Notes under the pieces: model-generated
What the model was told of the DNA's origin: nothing
Databases searched by the model: none
Seen by the model: only the letters and a program-made list of their open reading frames with translations
NCBI GenBank assembly: GCA_003265435.1
Contig: NOXC01000009.1
Span: 108,583 to 172,582 of the forward strand
DNA: 64,000 nucleotides
From: Cellvibrionaceae bacterium AOL6
Lineage (GTDB): Bacteria; Pseudomonadota; Gammaproteobacteria; Pseudomonadales; Cellvibrionaceae
Direction of reading: 5' to 3'
Translations under genes and position numbers: made by a program
Part shown: one piece after another, positions 35,869 to 45,367 of the stretch
Layout: the number at the start of each line of letters is the position of its first letter
Numbering within the stretch: the stretch's first letter is position 1

Positions 35869-38262
35869 TTATTTACTGACGACCAGACGGTAAGTCTCGC
35901 CACCGGTAAGCGTTGCGGAAAGCCGGCGGCCCTCTCGCTGAATTTTTACTTTATTGTCACCCTGAAAAAGCGCGACGGACTGTTTCGCAGCGGATTCAGG
36001 CAGCTTCAACTGCACTGCCTGACTCTGTTCCGCCCGCAGCTCTGCTTCGCGTAAGACACCAGAATCCCAGCGCAAACTGACTTCGATATTTCCTCGAGCT
36101 TTTGCACCGCGAAGCGTACCTTCCGGCCACGCATCCGGAAGCGCTGGAAGCAGCGCCAATACGCCGTTATGACTTTGCAGGAGCATTTCAATGACCCCTG
36201 CAGTCGCGCCAAAATTGCCGTCAATCTGAAAAGGCGGGTGATTGTCCCAAAGGTTGGTGAGAGTGCTGTGTTTAAGCTGCTCGGTCAGTAATTTATAGGC
36301 TCTGTTACCGTCTTGGAGACGCGCCCACAGATTCACTTTCCATGCCTTCGACCAACCCGTTCCAGCGTCGCCGCGTGCGTTCAATGACACCCGAGCTGCA
36401 CGGAGATATTCACTTTCCTTGTCAGTACTGATTTGATCACCGGGATGCAACGCGAACAAGTGACTGACGTGGCGGTGATCATTTTTTTCGTCGTCCACAT
36501 CTTGCGGCCACTCCTGCAGCTGACCCCAGCTACCGACCTTCAGGCCCGGCGCCAGACGCGACTGCGCATCGACAATACGCGCGCCAAATTCATCGTCACC
36601 GAGTATTGCTGCGGCTTCGCGCGTATTTTGAAAGAGGTCAAACACGAGCTGCTGACTCATCGCCACGCCCGCCATGAAAGGCCCGTGTTCAGGGGAGTAA
36701 CTCGGTGAGACCACCCATTCACCCCGTTCGTTTTTTACCAGCGCATCAAGCCAGAACAGAGCGGCGCCCTTCATCGCAGGATAGGCTCGTCGCTCCAGAA
36801 AGGTTTTGTCCTGTGAGAACAGATACGCTTCGTAATAATGCTGTGCCAGCCAGGCGCCGGCTTCCGGCTGCCAAAACGCCGTAGGCCAACGTATGACACC
36901 ACTAAAACCATAAATATTGGTATTCAGAAAAAGCGTCCAGCCTCGCGCGCCTAACAGCTTTTGCGCAGCCACTTCTCCCGAAGGAATTAATGCGTCGATG
37001 AAATCAAAAAGCGGTAAAGCCGTTTCATCGAGGTTGGCAATGTGCGCAGGCCAGTAATTCATCTGCAGATTGATATTGACGTGGTAATCCGCGTTCCACG
37101 GGGGGAAGTTACTGTGATTCCATACGCCTTGCAGATTGGCCGGAAGCGAACCCGCTCGCGACGACGCGATCAGCAGATAGCGGCCGTACTGGAAATATAA
37201 ATGCTCCAGTGCACGATCCTCTGCCGTGCCCTCGCCCCGGTAACGCTGCATGCGCTCCGGGAGAGAAAGAGACGGAGCCTCATCAAACAGATCCAGCGTC
37301 AGGCGACGGTAGAGGGATTGATGGTCCGCGATATGGCGCTCTAACAACGTATCACGTCCACTATCGAGCGCCTGCAGCACTCGAGTTTTCAGCGCCTCAC
37401 CGTCGAGCTCACCTCGATAGTGTGGGTAAACAGGCGCATAATCCGTGGCTGCCGCCAAGGTCATGAGCACACGCTTGGCCCCTTCTACGCGCAGCGATTC
37501 TCCCTCGACACTGAACTTAGCGCCAGGCGCGTCTATACCGAGACGCGCTTCATAGCGCAGCCCGTTATCATCAAGTGCGCCCCGCATCGCGATGCTACGC
37601 GCGGTTGCGTGATAGTTTACGCTTCGCCCCTCGTCCGCACTCAGGCGCACGCGAAACGACAAGCCTTGCTTTGCGGTCGTTTCGAGCAATACCACAATGA
37701 CGCCATCCGGGTAGCTCGCGAAATAACGCCGACGATATTCCGCACCACGATGATGGTAGGTAACGGACGCCACCGCCGTATCGAGGTCAAGCTCACGTCG
37801 ATACTGTTCGACCTGATCATCGTGATCAAATGTGAGATCAATAAACCCAAAATTCTGATAGTGCCCATAACCGCGCACTTCCCGACCCAGCGCGTCGGCC
37901 ACAGCCTCCGGGCTCATACTGCTCTTGATTAATTGCTGCTGAGTTTTAGCGAGTGCGCGCTGATACGCCTCAGGGGAAGATGGATGACCAAAGTCATAGC
38001 CTTCTTTCGAGCCCGGACCGCCTGTCCAGAGCGTTTTTTCATTAAATTGAATACGGGTATGTGCGGTGCCACCAAGAATGACCGCACCCATCGCACCATT
38101 GCCAATGGGTAGACCTTCTGTTTCCCAATCCGAAGCCGGGCTCGCAAACCACAATGTATGTTCCCGCGAGCGTACTTCGGCATCGCCACCCGCGGTCGCA
38201 TTTGACGCGAGAATACACAGCGAGAGGCACGCCAGAATTGTCGGGAGGTTCGCCCAGTTCAT
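35869..38262 (-). CDS. GH95 alpha-L-fucosidase
   Basis: A 797-residue exported enzyme predicted to release alpha-1,2-linked L-fucose from the galactose of xyloglucan side chains. A signal peptide (ILACLSLCILASNATA) leads into the GH95 N-terminal domain (WFASPASDWETEGLPIGNGAMGA). The (alpha/alpha)6 region contains NINLQMNYWP (~400, the paired catalytic Asn site), SPEHGPF (~524, the acid Glu) and QIDGNFG (~680, conserved Asp), so active-site residues are intact. Released fucose is the substrate for the adjacent fucose operon. It lies 125 bases before the receptor start and 154 bases after the BNR-GH105 gene. L-galactose release is an alternative for this family. Confidence 0.92.
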   Translation of the reverse strand: MNWANLPTILACLSLCILASNATAGGDAEVRSREHTLWFASPASDWETEGLPIGNGAMGAVILGGTAHTRIQFNEKTLWTGGPGSKEGYDFGHPSSPEAYQRALAKTQQQLIKSSMSPEAVADALGREVRGYGHYQNFGFIDLTFDHDDQVEQYRRELDLDTAVASVTYHHRGAEYRRRYFASYPDGVIVVLLETTAKQGLSFRVRLSADEGRSVNYHATARSIAMRGALDDNGLRYEARLGIDAPGAKFSVEGESLRVEGAKRVLMTLAAATDYAPVYPHYRGELDGEALKTRVLQALDSGRDTLLERHIADHQSLYRRLTLDLFDEAPSLSLPERMQRYRGEGTAEDRALEHLYFQYGRYLLIASSRAGSLPANLQGVWNHSNFPPWNADYHVNINLQMNYWPAHIANLDETALPLFDFIDALIPSGEVAAQKLLGARGWTLFLNTNIYGFSGVIRWPTAFWQPEAGAWLAQHYYEAYLFSQDKTFLERRAYPAMKGAALFWLDALVKNERGEWVVSPSYSPEHGPFMAGVAMSQQLVFDLFQNTREAAAILGDDEFGARIVDAQSRLAPGLKVGSWGQLQEWPQDVDDEKNDHRHVSHLFALHPGDQISTDKESEYLRAARVSLNARGDAGTGWSKAWKVNLWARLQDGNRAYKLLTEQLKHSTLTNLWDNHPPFQIDGNFGATAGVIEMLLQSHNGVLALLPALPDAWPEGTLRGAKARGNIEVSLRWDSGVLREAELRAEQSQAVQLKLPESAAKQSVALFQGDNKVKIQREGRRLSATLTGGETYRLVVSK

Positions 38263-38416
38263 CGTTTTATTCTAATTATGTGATTGGATTTGATGCCATG
38301 TTAGGCGAAACATTTCATATATACAACCTTTATCACCTGTAAACACTCGCGATTTTTATAGCTTTTTGTTCTTTTGACTAGAAGCCCTTAAAACCAGCGC
38401 TGTAGAATCCGCCGCG

Positions 38417-40858
38417 TCACTCAGGCAGCGCCCACTGAAGCAGTGCCGAAGCCGCCATGAGAAACGCCCCGCTGGCGAACGGCTCACTGTTTTCCGGATC
38501 AAAGCCATAGGGTGCTGCACCAATGGGCTGAACCTCTCGCAACTTGCCTGAGGCCGTGACGCTCTCACAGAGTGCGTGCCAACCTCGCAGCGCCGCTTCG
38601 CGCTCGTGCTCAGTCACCAACCAACCCTCTGCAACCCCGGTTGCCAAAGCAAACATGGCGAAGGCACTGCCGCTGGTCTCACGTGCGGTATGGGTTTGTG
38701 GGTCGAGTAAACCCGGCCGCCATAGCCCGTCATCCTGCTGCGCTGCCACAAAGGCCGCCGCCATCTCTTTGTACTGCTGCATAAACAGCGCGCGCTGAGG
38801 GTGATCCTCAGGGAGCCACTGAAGCACCTGCGCCAAACCCGCAAAGGACCAACCAATACCCCGCGCCCAATGAATGGTCGCGCCATTTTGTTCACGTAAA
38901 TCGAGATAGCTCTCATCGCGGAAATACAGCCCCAGCGTATCGCGGTACAAACGCTCACTGGTTGCCCACCACTCCTGTGTCATAAAGTCGAGGTAGCGCT
39001 CGTCGCCTGTGATGTGCCAAGCGAGAAGCCAGGTCATCGGCCCCATGTACAGCGCATCGCTCCAGGTCCACCTATCCCGTGCACCTGGGCTGCCCCAATC
39101 CATTGACGTGCCCGCCGGGTTCGCCAGTATGTCATCCAGTCTCGCCAACGTCGGCGCCAGCATCTCTGGCTGTGGGTGCCGCAGATACAGGCGCAGATAG
39201 GCTTGCGACACGACGTAGTCGTCCGCGTCATACACCCGGTCATGAGGCTGCCATAGATTGGCAGCCGCCCGCGCCCATACGGTGTTTTCCAAGCCGCTAT
39301 CCTGACTTTGTTCAGCGTACATCAGGCTGCCGATATACAACGGCGCCATGGCCCAGGCGCGCGGGTGATAATTCCAGCCGGGAGGTTGATGTGCCCATTG
39401 CCAATGCGCCACCTTTGAAGCGTACTCAACCACACTCGCCCTTGAAGGAAGCTCGATACCAGGAGGGGCCACCTTGCGTGTCGGGCTGGGGCTCATCACC
39501 TGATGGCGCTCCCAGTTTGGGCTCCATATCAGCAGGTTAATCGGTGCGGCATGACGCGGTGCGTTCTGATCCACCCCGTCCTGCTGCTGAACACTCTGCG
39601 CGAGCGCTTGCCACTGCCCCATACGCATCCATAATTGCGGGTCATAGGAAGGCTCCCAGCCCCCGAGCTCGCCAGCAGGTAAGCGTGTCCACTGCCACTG
39701 CGGCTCCTGCGCACCCAGCTCTGTCGCGGACGCAACGAGCAGGCCATGGGCGTCATCCCGATAGAGCAGATGAAACCAGCTATCGTGCCAACTGGATTCA
39801 ACCAGTAAGGCCGCCCGCGAAATCGGTGGGCGCCGAGTGCCGTGGCCCTGGAGTCGAAAATGTTCATGCTGAGGGGGAACAACATACGCATTCCAGCCCC
39901 CATCGCGAAAATGCCAAACCTGCCAGGCCGGTACCGCATCCGCTTCGGCACTCCAATAGCTGGCGAGATAGGGGCGTCCGAAATGGTCTGCCGCAACAAC
40001 AGGCGGATTCATCAAATTATGCTGCTGAGGGATGTCGACCACGGGCGCGAGCGAATCAGCACGCACTGGCAAGGACACGGCCTTACCGGCCTCGGTTTGC
40101 CAGCTTTGCCCACCGTCACCTGAATGCAGGTAATACAGATCATGGTTAGTCGCTACATCGGGCGACTCGCGCCAGTTCCACGCCAGGTGCAAGCCACCTC
40201 GCCGATCGACATACATGTCCCAGTAGGCGTTGCGCTGACCTTGGCCGTCGAGCACATTGTCGTGCAGCCGCTGCCAGGTCCCGTTTAGGTGGTCGAAACG
40301 GTTCAGTACCAGTCGACCATTGCCCGAACCGCCATCGCGGTATTGAAACAGCACATCACCATCGGGCAAGCGATAAAACTGAGGGTACGTCACTGAAGAT
40401 TCATTCACCCCCAGCATCGGCACCTGAGACACATCCAAGCTGTCCGGCGATGCCGCAACGGCATAACGCAGAGGCGAGTTGTGATGGTCCCAGGCAACGT
40501 GCAGGCGCCCAGAGCCGTCCACAACGAGGCTGATATGATTGTGCGCATCATCGACATGCCCTGTGAAGCGTGTCCGCTGGTGCTGCCAGACGTCGTCACC
40601 GAGACGCCGCTTGGCCAGCACGAGTGTCGCATCCGCATCGTAGTAGCCCGCATATTGAGTGATGCCGTCGGTGAACAGAGTCTGACGAACGCCGCCCAGT
40701 ACGTTGACCGAGCTGCCGGCCCACGCTCGCTCATCTAAGGAGACCTGTCTCAAGGTGACCGCATCATGCCAAGCGCTGGGGGGACTGGAATGCCGGCTTT
40801 GCACGCAGGCGACGCATAATAGGGAGAGCAGCAGCCAAACGGCCAAACGCGAGCTCAT
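38417..40858 (-). CDS. BNR_4 propeller (PL24-like) fused to GH105 unsaturated glycuronyl hydrolase, lipoprotein
   Basis: A protein of about 813 residues. The ATG at 40858 has AAGGAG 6 bases upstream and gives a lipobox signal (LCVAC). Residues about 40-440 form a BNR_4 seven-bladed propeller, with conserved His runs (DDAHNHISL, AWDHHNSPLRY), YRDGGSGNGRLVLNR and NWRESPDVATNHDLYY, the pattern of PL24-type ulvan lyases and relatives. After a linker, residues about 470-813 are a GH105 (alpha/alpha)6 domain with DALYMGPMTW, WARGIGWSF and ETSGSA motifs. A lyase and the hydrolase of the unsaturated sugar it makes would thus be one polypeptide. The uronic-acid substrate is unknown; xyloglucan lacks one in most plants. 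Confidence 0.78.
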   Translation of the reverse strand: MSSRLAVWLLLSLLCVACVQSRHSSPPSAWHDAVTLRQVSLDERAWAGSSVNVLGGVRQTLFTDGITQYAGYYDADATLVLAKRRLGDDVWQHQRTRFTGHVDDAHNHISLVVDGSGRLHVAWDHHNSPLRYAVAASPDSLDVSQVPMLGVNESSVTYPQFYRLPDGDVLFQYRDGGSGNGRLVLNRFDHLNGTWQRLHDNVLDGQGQRNAYWDMYVDRRGGLHLAWNWRESPDVATNHDLYYLHSGDGGQSWQTEAGKAVSLPVRADSLAPVVDIPQQHNLMNPPVVAADHFGRPYLASYWSAEADAVPAWQVWHFRDGGWNAYVVPPQHEHFRLQGHGTRRPPISRAALLVESSWHDSWFHLLYRDDAHGLLVASATELGAQEPQWQWTRLPAGELGGWEPSYDPQLWMRMGQWQALAQSVQQQDGVDQNAPRHAAPINLLIWSPNWERHQVMSPSPTRKVAPPGIELPSRASVVEYASKVAHWQWAHQPPGWNYHPRAWAMAPLYIGSLMYAEQSQDSGLENTVWARAAANLWQPHDRVYDADDYVVSQAYLRLYLRHPQPEMLAPTLARLDDILANPAGTSMDWGSPGARDRWTWSDALYMGPMTWLLAWHITGDERYLDFMTQEWWATSERLYRDTLGLYFRDESYLDLREQNGATIHWARGIGWSFAGLAQVLQWLPEDHPQRALFMQQYKEMAAAFVAAQQDDGLWRPGLLDPQTHTARETSGSAFAMFALATGVAEGWLVTEHEREAALRGWHALCESVTASGKLREVQPIGAAPYGFDPENSEPFASGAFLMAASALLQWALPE

Positions 40859-41123
40859 GGAATTCTCCTTAACCGGCTTCACTTATGCTTCATTATTTTT
40901 ATTTTGCCCCAAGCTTGATCCGATGCCTGAGCTGGTTTTAAATAATAAAATACTTTCATACCCGGACGCCAGAGTCTCCGGCGACGTGAACGACGTTGTT
41001 CAGGAGGTTTCCGTACCGGGTAGAGATGCTCGCTGGGGTCGGGTGGGATATTCGGCGTCGTAGAAACCAAGCAGATAGGCTAAACTGGAAAGGTCATACA
41101 GATTTAGCCTCATACAGAATAAT

Positions 41124-42098
41124 ATGACGTGCAGCCCCCCTACTCGAAGCCTGAATATTGTCGCGCACCTGCTGCTTGCCGCCTCTTTGCTGTGGAGTGC
41201 CGCGTCTTCGGCCTGCATCAAGGTGCCGGACTCCGATATCCCTCAGCTGCTGATTCCCTTGCAGGAGCCCACCAAACTGGTTCACAACCAGTTTTTTCTA
41301 ACGCTCTTGCCAGAACTTCTGCGCGTCACCGAAGCACGCTACGGGCCTTGTGAACTTAGGGCCATCGAACAGCGCCTATCCTCGTCCAGAATTGCCATCA
41401 TGATCCGACAAAACAACGGACTGAGCTTGAATTGGGCATCGACATCGGTCACCAGAGAGGCCAGCCTGCGCCCTATTCGCTTTCCCCTTCTCAGAGGCTT
41501 GATGGGGCATCGCATTATGATCGTTAGCAGCGAGCACCCTGACCTTCTTAAAGAAGTAACGTCGGTAGAAGATCTGCGCGGATTTCTCTTCGGGCTGGGA
41601 ACGAGCTGGCCAGACACCGATATTCTCAGAGCCAACGGTTTTACGGTCATCACCGCCAATCACTATGACCTGTTATTTAAGATGCTTTCAGCAGGACGTT
41701 TCGACGTGCTCTCTCGTGGCTTCAATGAAGCGCTGCCTGAAGCCGAGCTGCATGCGGATAAAGGTGTGGTGGTTGATCCGTATATCGTGCTGATATACCC
41801 AATGCCCGTTTACTTTTTTATCGCTCCGGATAATGATTTACTCGCAGAGCGATTGGAAACGGGTTTAGTGCAATTATTGGAATCGGGGCGCTACGAAGAG
41901 CTCTTCTACAACGACCCCGACATCCGCCGTGCGCTGGACGGCCTCAATATCGAGGGCAGGAGAAAAATTTTCATCTGCAATCCGACACTGCCTGACGATG
42001 TCCCCTTTGACAGCCCCGACCTGTGGCACTTCCCCGCTCAGTACGCGAGCTGTGGTGACGAAATCCCTCTCCAGCGAGAACCTGAAAACACCAACTGA
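41124..42098 (+). CDS. periplasmic solute-binding-like protein
   Basis: A 324-residue exported protein with a signal peptide (VAHLLLAASLLWSAASSA) and a fold resembling type-3 amino-acid-binding proteins. Supporting segments are the middle SVEDLRGFLFGLGTSWPDTDILRANGF-type crossover and LLFKMLSAGRFDVLSRG, the usual cleft-proximal strand order. No transporter genes lie nearby, so it may feed a sensor or a remote permease rather than a local ABC system. Its 3' end overlaps the convergent methyltransferase gene by 61 bases. It is oriented away from the carbohydrate island, with about 265 bases between. Confidence 0.65.
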   Translation: MTCSPPTRSLNIVAHLLLAASLLWSAASSACIKVPDSDIPQLLIPLQEPTKLVHNQFFLTLLPELLRVTEARYGPCELRAIEQRLSSSRIAIMIRQNNGLSLNWASTSVTREASLRPIRFPLLRGLMGHRIMIVSSEHPDLLKEVTSVEDLRGFLFGLGTSWPDTDILRANGFTVITANHYDLLFKMLSAGRFDVLSRGFNEALPEAELHADKGVVVDPYIVLIYPMPVYFFIAPDNDLLAERLETGLVQLLESGRYEELFYNDPDIRRALDGLNIEGRRKIFICNPTLPDDVPFDSPDLWHFPAQYASCGDEIPLQREPENTN

Positions 42099-43333
42099 AC
42101 GGTAAAGATCTCCCTCTCTTCAAAGCCGGCTTGGCAATAGGCCAAATAAAAATCCCACATCCGAATAAAGTCGTCGTCAAACCCGAGCGAACGTACCTCA
42201 GGCAACACCCCTAAAAAACGCTCTCGCCAATCCGAGAGTGTCCGAGCGTAGTGTGCCGTCATATCTTCGAGATTCACAAGCTGCCATGCACCCGCACCAC
42301 GCAAGCCATCGATGATCACTTCCGAAGAAGGCAGGCAGCCCCCTGGGAAAATGCATTTCCGAATAAAGTCGCTGCGGTTTTTTTCTTTTTCGAAGCGCGT
42401 GTGAGACAGCGTGATCGCTTGAATCAAGGCTAGGCCATCTGACTTTAAGAGCTGGGCGCATTTGCCAAAAAACTGTTTAAAATAACGATGGCCAACGGCT
42501 TCGATCATTTCAATGGAAATGAGTTTGTCGTAGCTGCCTTCCAGTTCCCGATAGTCCTTGTTCAGGACGGTTACACGCTCCTCGAGCCCTTCTTCATACA
42601 CTCTTTGCGCGGCATATTCGTATTGCTCGCGAGACAGGGTCGTGGTGGTGACTCGACAGCCATAGTGACGAGCAGCGTAAAGAGCCATCCCCCCCCAGCC
42701 CGTACCAATTTCCAGGAGGTGGTCCTGCTCTGTGAGCTGAAGCTTCTCACATGCGGCACGACATTTAAGCTCAGAAGCCTCATCAAGTGTGGCATCTTGG
42801 CTGGGATAGAGCGCCGCTGAGTACATGAGATTGCTGTCGAGAAACAGAGAAAAGAACGCGTTACTGAGATCATAGTGCGCCGCAATATTGGATCTGGCTC
42901 CCGTCAAACTGTTGGGGCGCAGGCTATCTTTAAGGCTGTCAAAAAGGCGCTTTGCTGAACTCAATGCCGAGTTCATATTCTCCAGCACCGATGCGTTTTG
43001 AACGACGATGCGGATAAGGCCAACGAGGTCGCTGCACAACCATTCACCTCTCTGATAGGCCTCCCCTGCACCGGTCGCGCCACCCAACACAACACTGCGA
43101 TAAAAACGCGGTTCCACAACGATAACTTCGACGGAGGCAAGGTCACTATTGCCAAAATGCCAGGCTTGGAGGCCCTGGCGAATGACTAGCCGCCCGTGCC
43201 TCAAATGCTTAAGCCGTGACAGCAAGAGCGCTCTAAAACGGAGGTCAAGCCCGGACATGTCTGTTCCGCTGGAAGGATACGCTGTCGCCTGTGCAACGTT
43301 CTCCGGAAGTATTTGTTTCATACCCAAAATCAC
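42038..43333 (-). CDS. cfa: cyclopropane-fatty-acid synthase family methyltransferase
   Basis: A SAM-dependent methyltransferase of about 430 residues acting on unsaturated acyl chains of membrane phospholipids. The N-terminal lipid-binding half includes GEAYQRGEWLCSDL. The catalytic half has HYDLSNAFFSLFLD, SAM motif LEIGTGWGGMALYA (~200), TLSREQYEYA and IRKCIFPGGCLPS. The first codon is a GTG or the TTG or ATG 6-12 bases on; the AAAGGA site best suits the TTG. It is last in a five-gene run (NTF2-like, SDR, FAD oxidoreductase, DUF1365, this gene). Such runs are ChrR/ECF-sigma regulated in several proteobacteria, so cyclopropane or furan fatty acids made under photo-oxidative stress are plausible products. 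Confidence 0.88.
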   Translation of the reverse strand: MILGMKQILPENVAQATAYPSSGTDMSGLDLRFRALLLSRLKHLRHGRLVIRQGLQAWHFGNSDLASVEVIVVEPRFYRSVVLGGATGAGEAYQRGEWLCSDLVGLIRIVVQNASVLENMNSALSSAKRLFDSLKDSLRPNSLTGARSNIAAHYDLSNAFFSLFLDSNLMYSAALYPSQDATLDEASELKCRAACEKLQLTEQDHLLEIGTGWGGMALYAARHYGCRVTTTTLSREQYEYAAQRVYEEGLEERVTVLNKDYRELEGSYDKLISIEMIEAVGHRYFKQFFGKCAQLLKSDGLALIQAITLSHTRFEKEKNRSDFIRKCIFPGGCLPSSEVIIDGLRGAGAWQLVNLEDMTAHYARTLSDWRERFLGVLPEVRSLGFDDDFIRMWDFYLAYCQAGFEEREIFTVQLVFSGSRWRGISSPQLAY

Positions 43334-43339
43334 TATCCT

Positions 43340-44101
43340 TTAAGCTTCGCTGGCCGGACGCTGCGCCTTACCCAGAAAAGGGATGCGCTTTGCCATCAAG
43401 CGTGCGGCCTGCCAATAAATCGCCATCACACCTCTAAGAGGATTACCCGAAAGAGAAAAGAGATATTGATTCAACGCGTGTCGACTTAAAGGCTCGGCAC
43501 GCAGCGCCAGTCGCGCTTGGAACACGGTCTCACCGCGCCACTCGTTCGCAATACAAATGTTCAAGTGGTCCGCCGGGACATTGCTTTTCCAGTGGTAGGT
43601 CATGTCCAGTGGATGAAAAGGAGAGACGGTCATCCCTTTATCGAACTGGGTACAAACGCTTCCATCGGTGTTCACCCGCAACACATAGGGATGGCGCTCA
43701 AGCCAAGGCGTGTTCGTCACCTCAGCGACAATCGCAACAAGTTTTTCCCCACCCTCGTCAAAACAATAATACGTTGTAAGGGGATTAAAGTTGAAACCAA
43801 AACAGCGCCAATGCGCGAGCACCCTAACCGGACCTTTGAGAACAATATCTGCCTGATCTCTTACCGTCTTATATACGGCAGACTTAATACTCTCGGATGA
43901 ATGTCCATGAAAGTCCGCGCGACGGAAACGCAATAGAGAGCACCTGTTTCGCGACGCGAAGGGATGCAGTTTGAGCACAGCATCGATCTCATCGACGTCG
44001 ACGTACAATAAGGTGAGCGGGTAGCGAAACTGATGCAGCTTAGGGTGACGACGCTGATGAAAGACCTCACCCCGATAGAGTGCACTGTGCTGTGGAACCA
44101 C
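43340..44101 (-). CDS. DUF1365 family protein
   Basis: A 253-residue DUF1365 protein. Recognisable segments are LYRGEVFHQRRHP, FRYPLTLLYVDVDE, the central FNFNPLTTYYCFDE, EVTNTPWLERHPYVL and the late PLRGVMAIYWQA. It has no signal peptide; the C-terminal amphipathic stretch may touch the membrane. The biochemical role is undefined, but the gene almost always lies between the FAD oxidoreductase and CFA-type methyltransferase genes, implying a step in modified fatty-acid synthesis. Here it abuts the oxidoreductase stop with no spacer and precedes the methyltransferase by 6 bases. Confidence 0.88.
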   Translation of the reverse strand: MVPQHSALYRGEVFHQRRHPKLHQFRYPLTLLYVDVDEIDAVLKLHPFASRNRCSLLRFRRADFHGHSSESIKSAVYKTVRDQADIVLKGPVRVLAHWRCFGFNFNPLTTYYCFDEGGEKLVAIVAEVTNTPWLERHPYVLRVNTDGSVCTQFDKGMTVSPFHPLDMTYHWKSNVPADHLNICIANEWRGETVFQARLALRAEPLSRHALNQYLFSLSGNPLRGVMAIYWQAARLMAKRIPFLGKAQRPASEA

Positions 44102-45349
44102 CTAACACTCCACGCCCAGGGCTTTTGCCACTCGCAATGCACTGACAAGCCCGTCCTCATGAAAACCGTAGCCCCAATAGGCTCCGCAAAACGACAAATG
44201 CCTGCGATTATTGATCGACGCCCATCGTTGTTGAGCGTCTACCGACGCCAGCGTAAATTGCGGATGTGCATAGCGATATCGGCTATGGATTTTTTCGGGA
44301 TTTACCTGCGCTTCTGCATTTAGCGATACACAATACTCTGTGTCGCTCGATAAGTTTTGCAAACGATTCATATGATAGGTCAGCACGGGAAGCGCGTCCG
44401 TCGCACCCAGGCGATAGTTCCAACTCGACCACGCTCGACGAGAACGCGGCATCATCGCCGTATCGGTGTGCAAAATCACATCGTTTTCGCAATAGGGAAT
44501 CGCGCCCAACACTTCACGTTCTTCTTTGCTGGGCTCGGCAATCAGCGCAAGTGCCTGATCACTGTGACAGGCAAACACCACGTGGTCGAACTCCTCTTTA
44601 CGACCCGACGCAAAGTGCAATGACGCACCGCTGTCATTGCTGCGAACGGAAAGGATATTCGCGTTCAAATGAATGCGGTGTTCAAAACGAGAAATAAGCT
44701 TCGGGATGTATGCCGCAGAGCCGCCCTTGATCACTCTCCATTTGGGCTTATCGAAGACGCTCAACAATCCGTGGTTGCTAAAAAAGCGAATAAAAAACAT
44801 GAGCGGACAGTTCAACATATCCGACGACGACGTCGACCATATCGCCGCCCCCATCGGCAGCAGGTACCACTCAACAAAGGCATCCGAATAGCCGCCAATG
44901 GTCAGATACTCACCGAGAGTCATTGCATTACTGATCAAGCCGTTGTGCAGATCTCTCTCGGCTTCTTTATTAAAACGCACAATGTCAGAGAGCATGCGCC
45001 AAAACCGGGGGCTGGCAAGGTGGCGTCGCTGGGCAAACAGCGAATTGAGCGAATTACCCGCGTACTCGAAGCCACCGTCCTGCTGACTGACACTGAAACT
45101 CATGGAGCTTTCCTGAGTGTCCACACCCAACTGATCAAGCAAGCGCACAAAATTGGGATAGGTGCGCGTGTTGTATACAATAAAACCGGTATCGATCTGC
45201 AACACGCCCCGCTCATCCTCCACATCTATGGTGGCCGTGTGGCCGCCCAGCCGAGACGCTTTTTCAAAGACATGGACTTCGTGGTCGGCGCTCAGATAGT
45301 GAGCCACGCTCAATCCGGAAATCCCCGAACCAATGACGGCGATGTTCAT
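44102..45349 (-). CDS. FAD-dependent oxidoreductase (amine-oxidase fold) of CFA module
   Basis: A 415-residue flavoprotein with an N-terminal dinucleotide motif IAVIGSGISGLSVAHYL (residues 3-19), the following ExxxRxGG motif (FEKASRLGGHTATID) and a C-terminal FAD-contacting AYWGYGFHEDGLVSAL. It is cytoplasmic or peripheral. Homologues occur with DUF1365 and CFA-type genes; an oxidation or desaturation acting on the methylated acyl chain is a reasonable inference, the exact reaction is not. It has zero spacing to DUF1365 and 18 bases to the SDR upstream, so it belongs to the same operon. Confidence 0.85.
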   Translation of the reverse strand: MNIAVIGSGISGLSVAHYLSADHEVHVFEKASRLGGHTATIDVEDERGVLQIDTGFIVYNTRTYPNFVRLLDQLGVDTQESSMSFSVSQQDGGFEYAGNSLNSLFAQRRHLASPRFWRMLSDIVRFNKEAERDLHNGLISNAMTLGEYLTIGGYSDAFVEWYLLPMGAAIWSTSSSDMLNCPLMFFIRFFSNHGLLSVFDKPKWRVIKGGSAAYIPKLISRFEHRIHLNANILSVRSNDSGASLHFASGRKEEFDHVVFACHSDQALALIAEPSKEEREVLGAIPYCENDVILHTDTAMMPRSRRAWSSWNYRLGATDALPVLTYHMNRLQNLSSDTEYCVSLNAEAQVNPEKIHSRYRYAHPQFTLASVDAQQRWASINNRRHLSFCGAYWGYGFHEDGLVSALRVAKALGVEC

Positions 45350-45367
45350 GTATCTGTTCCTAATATC

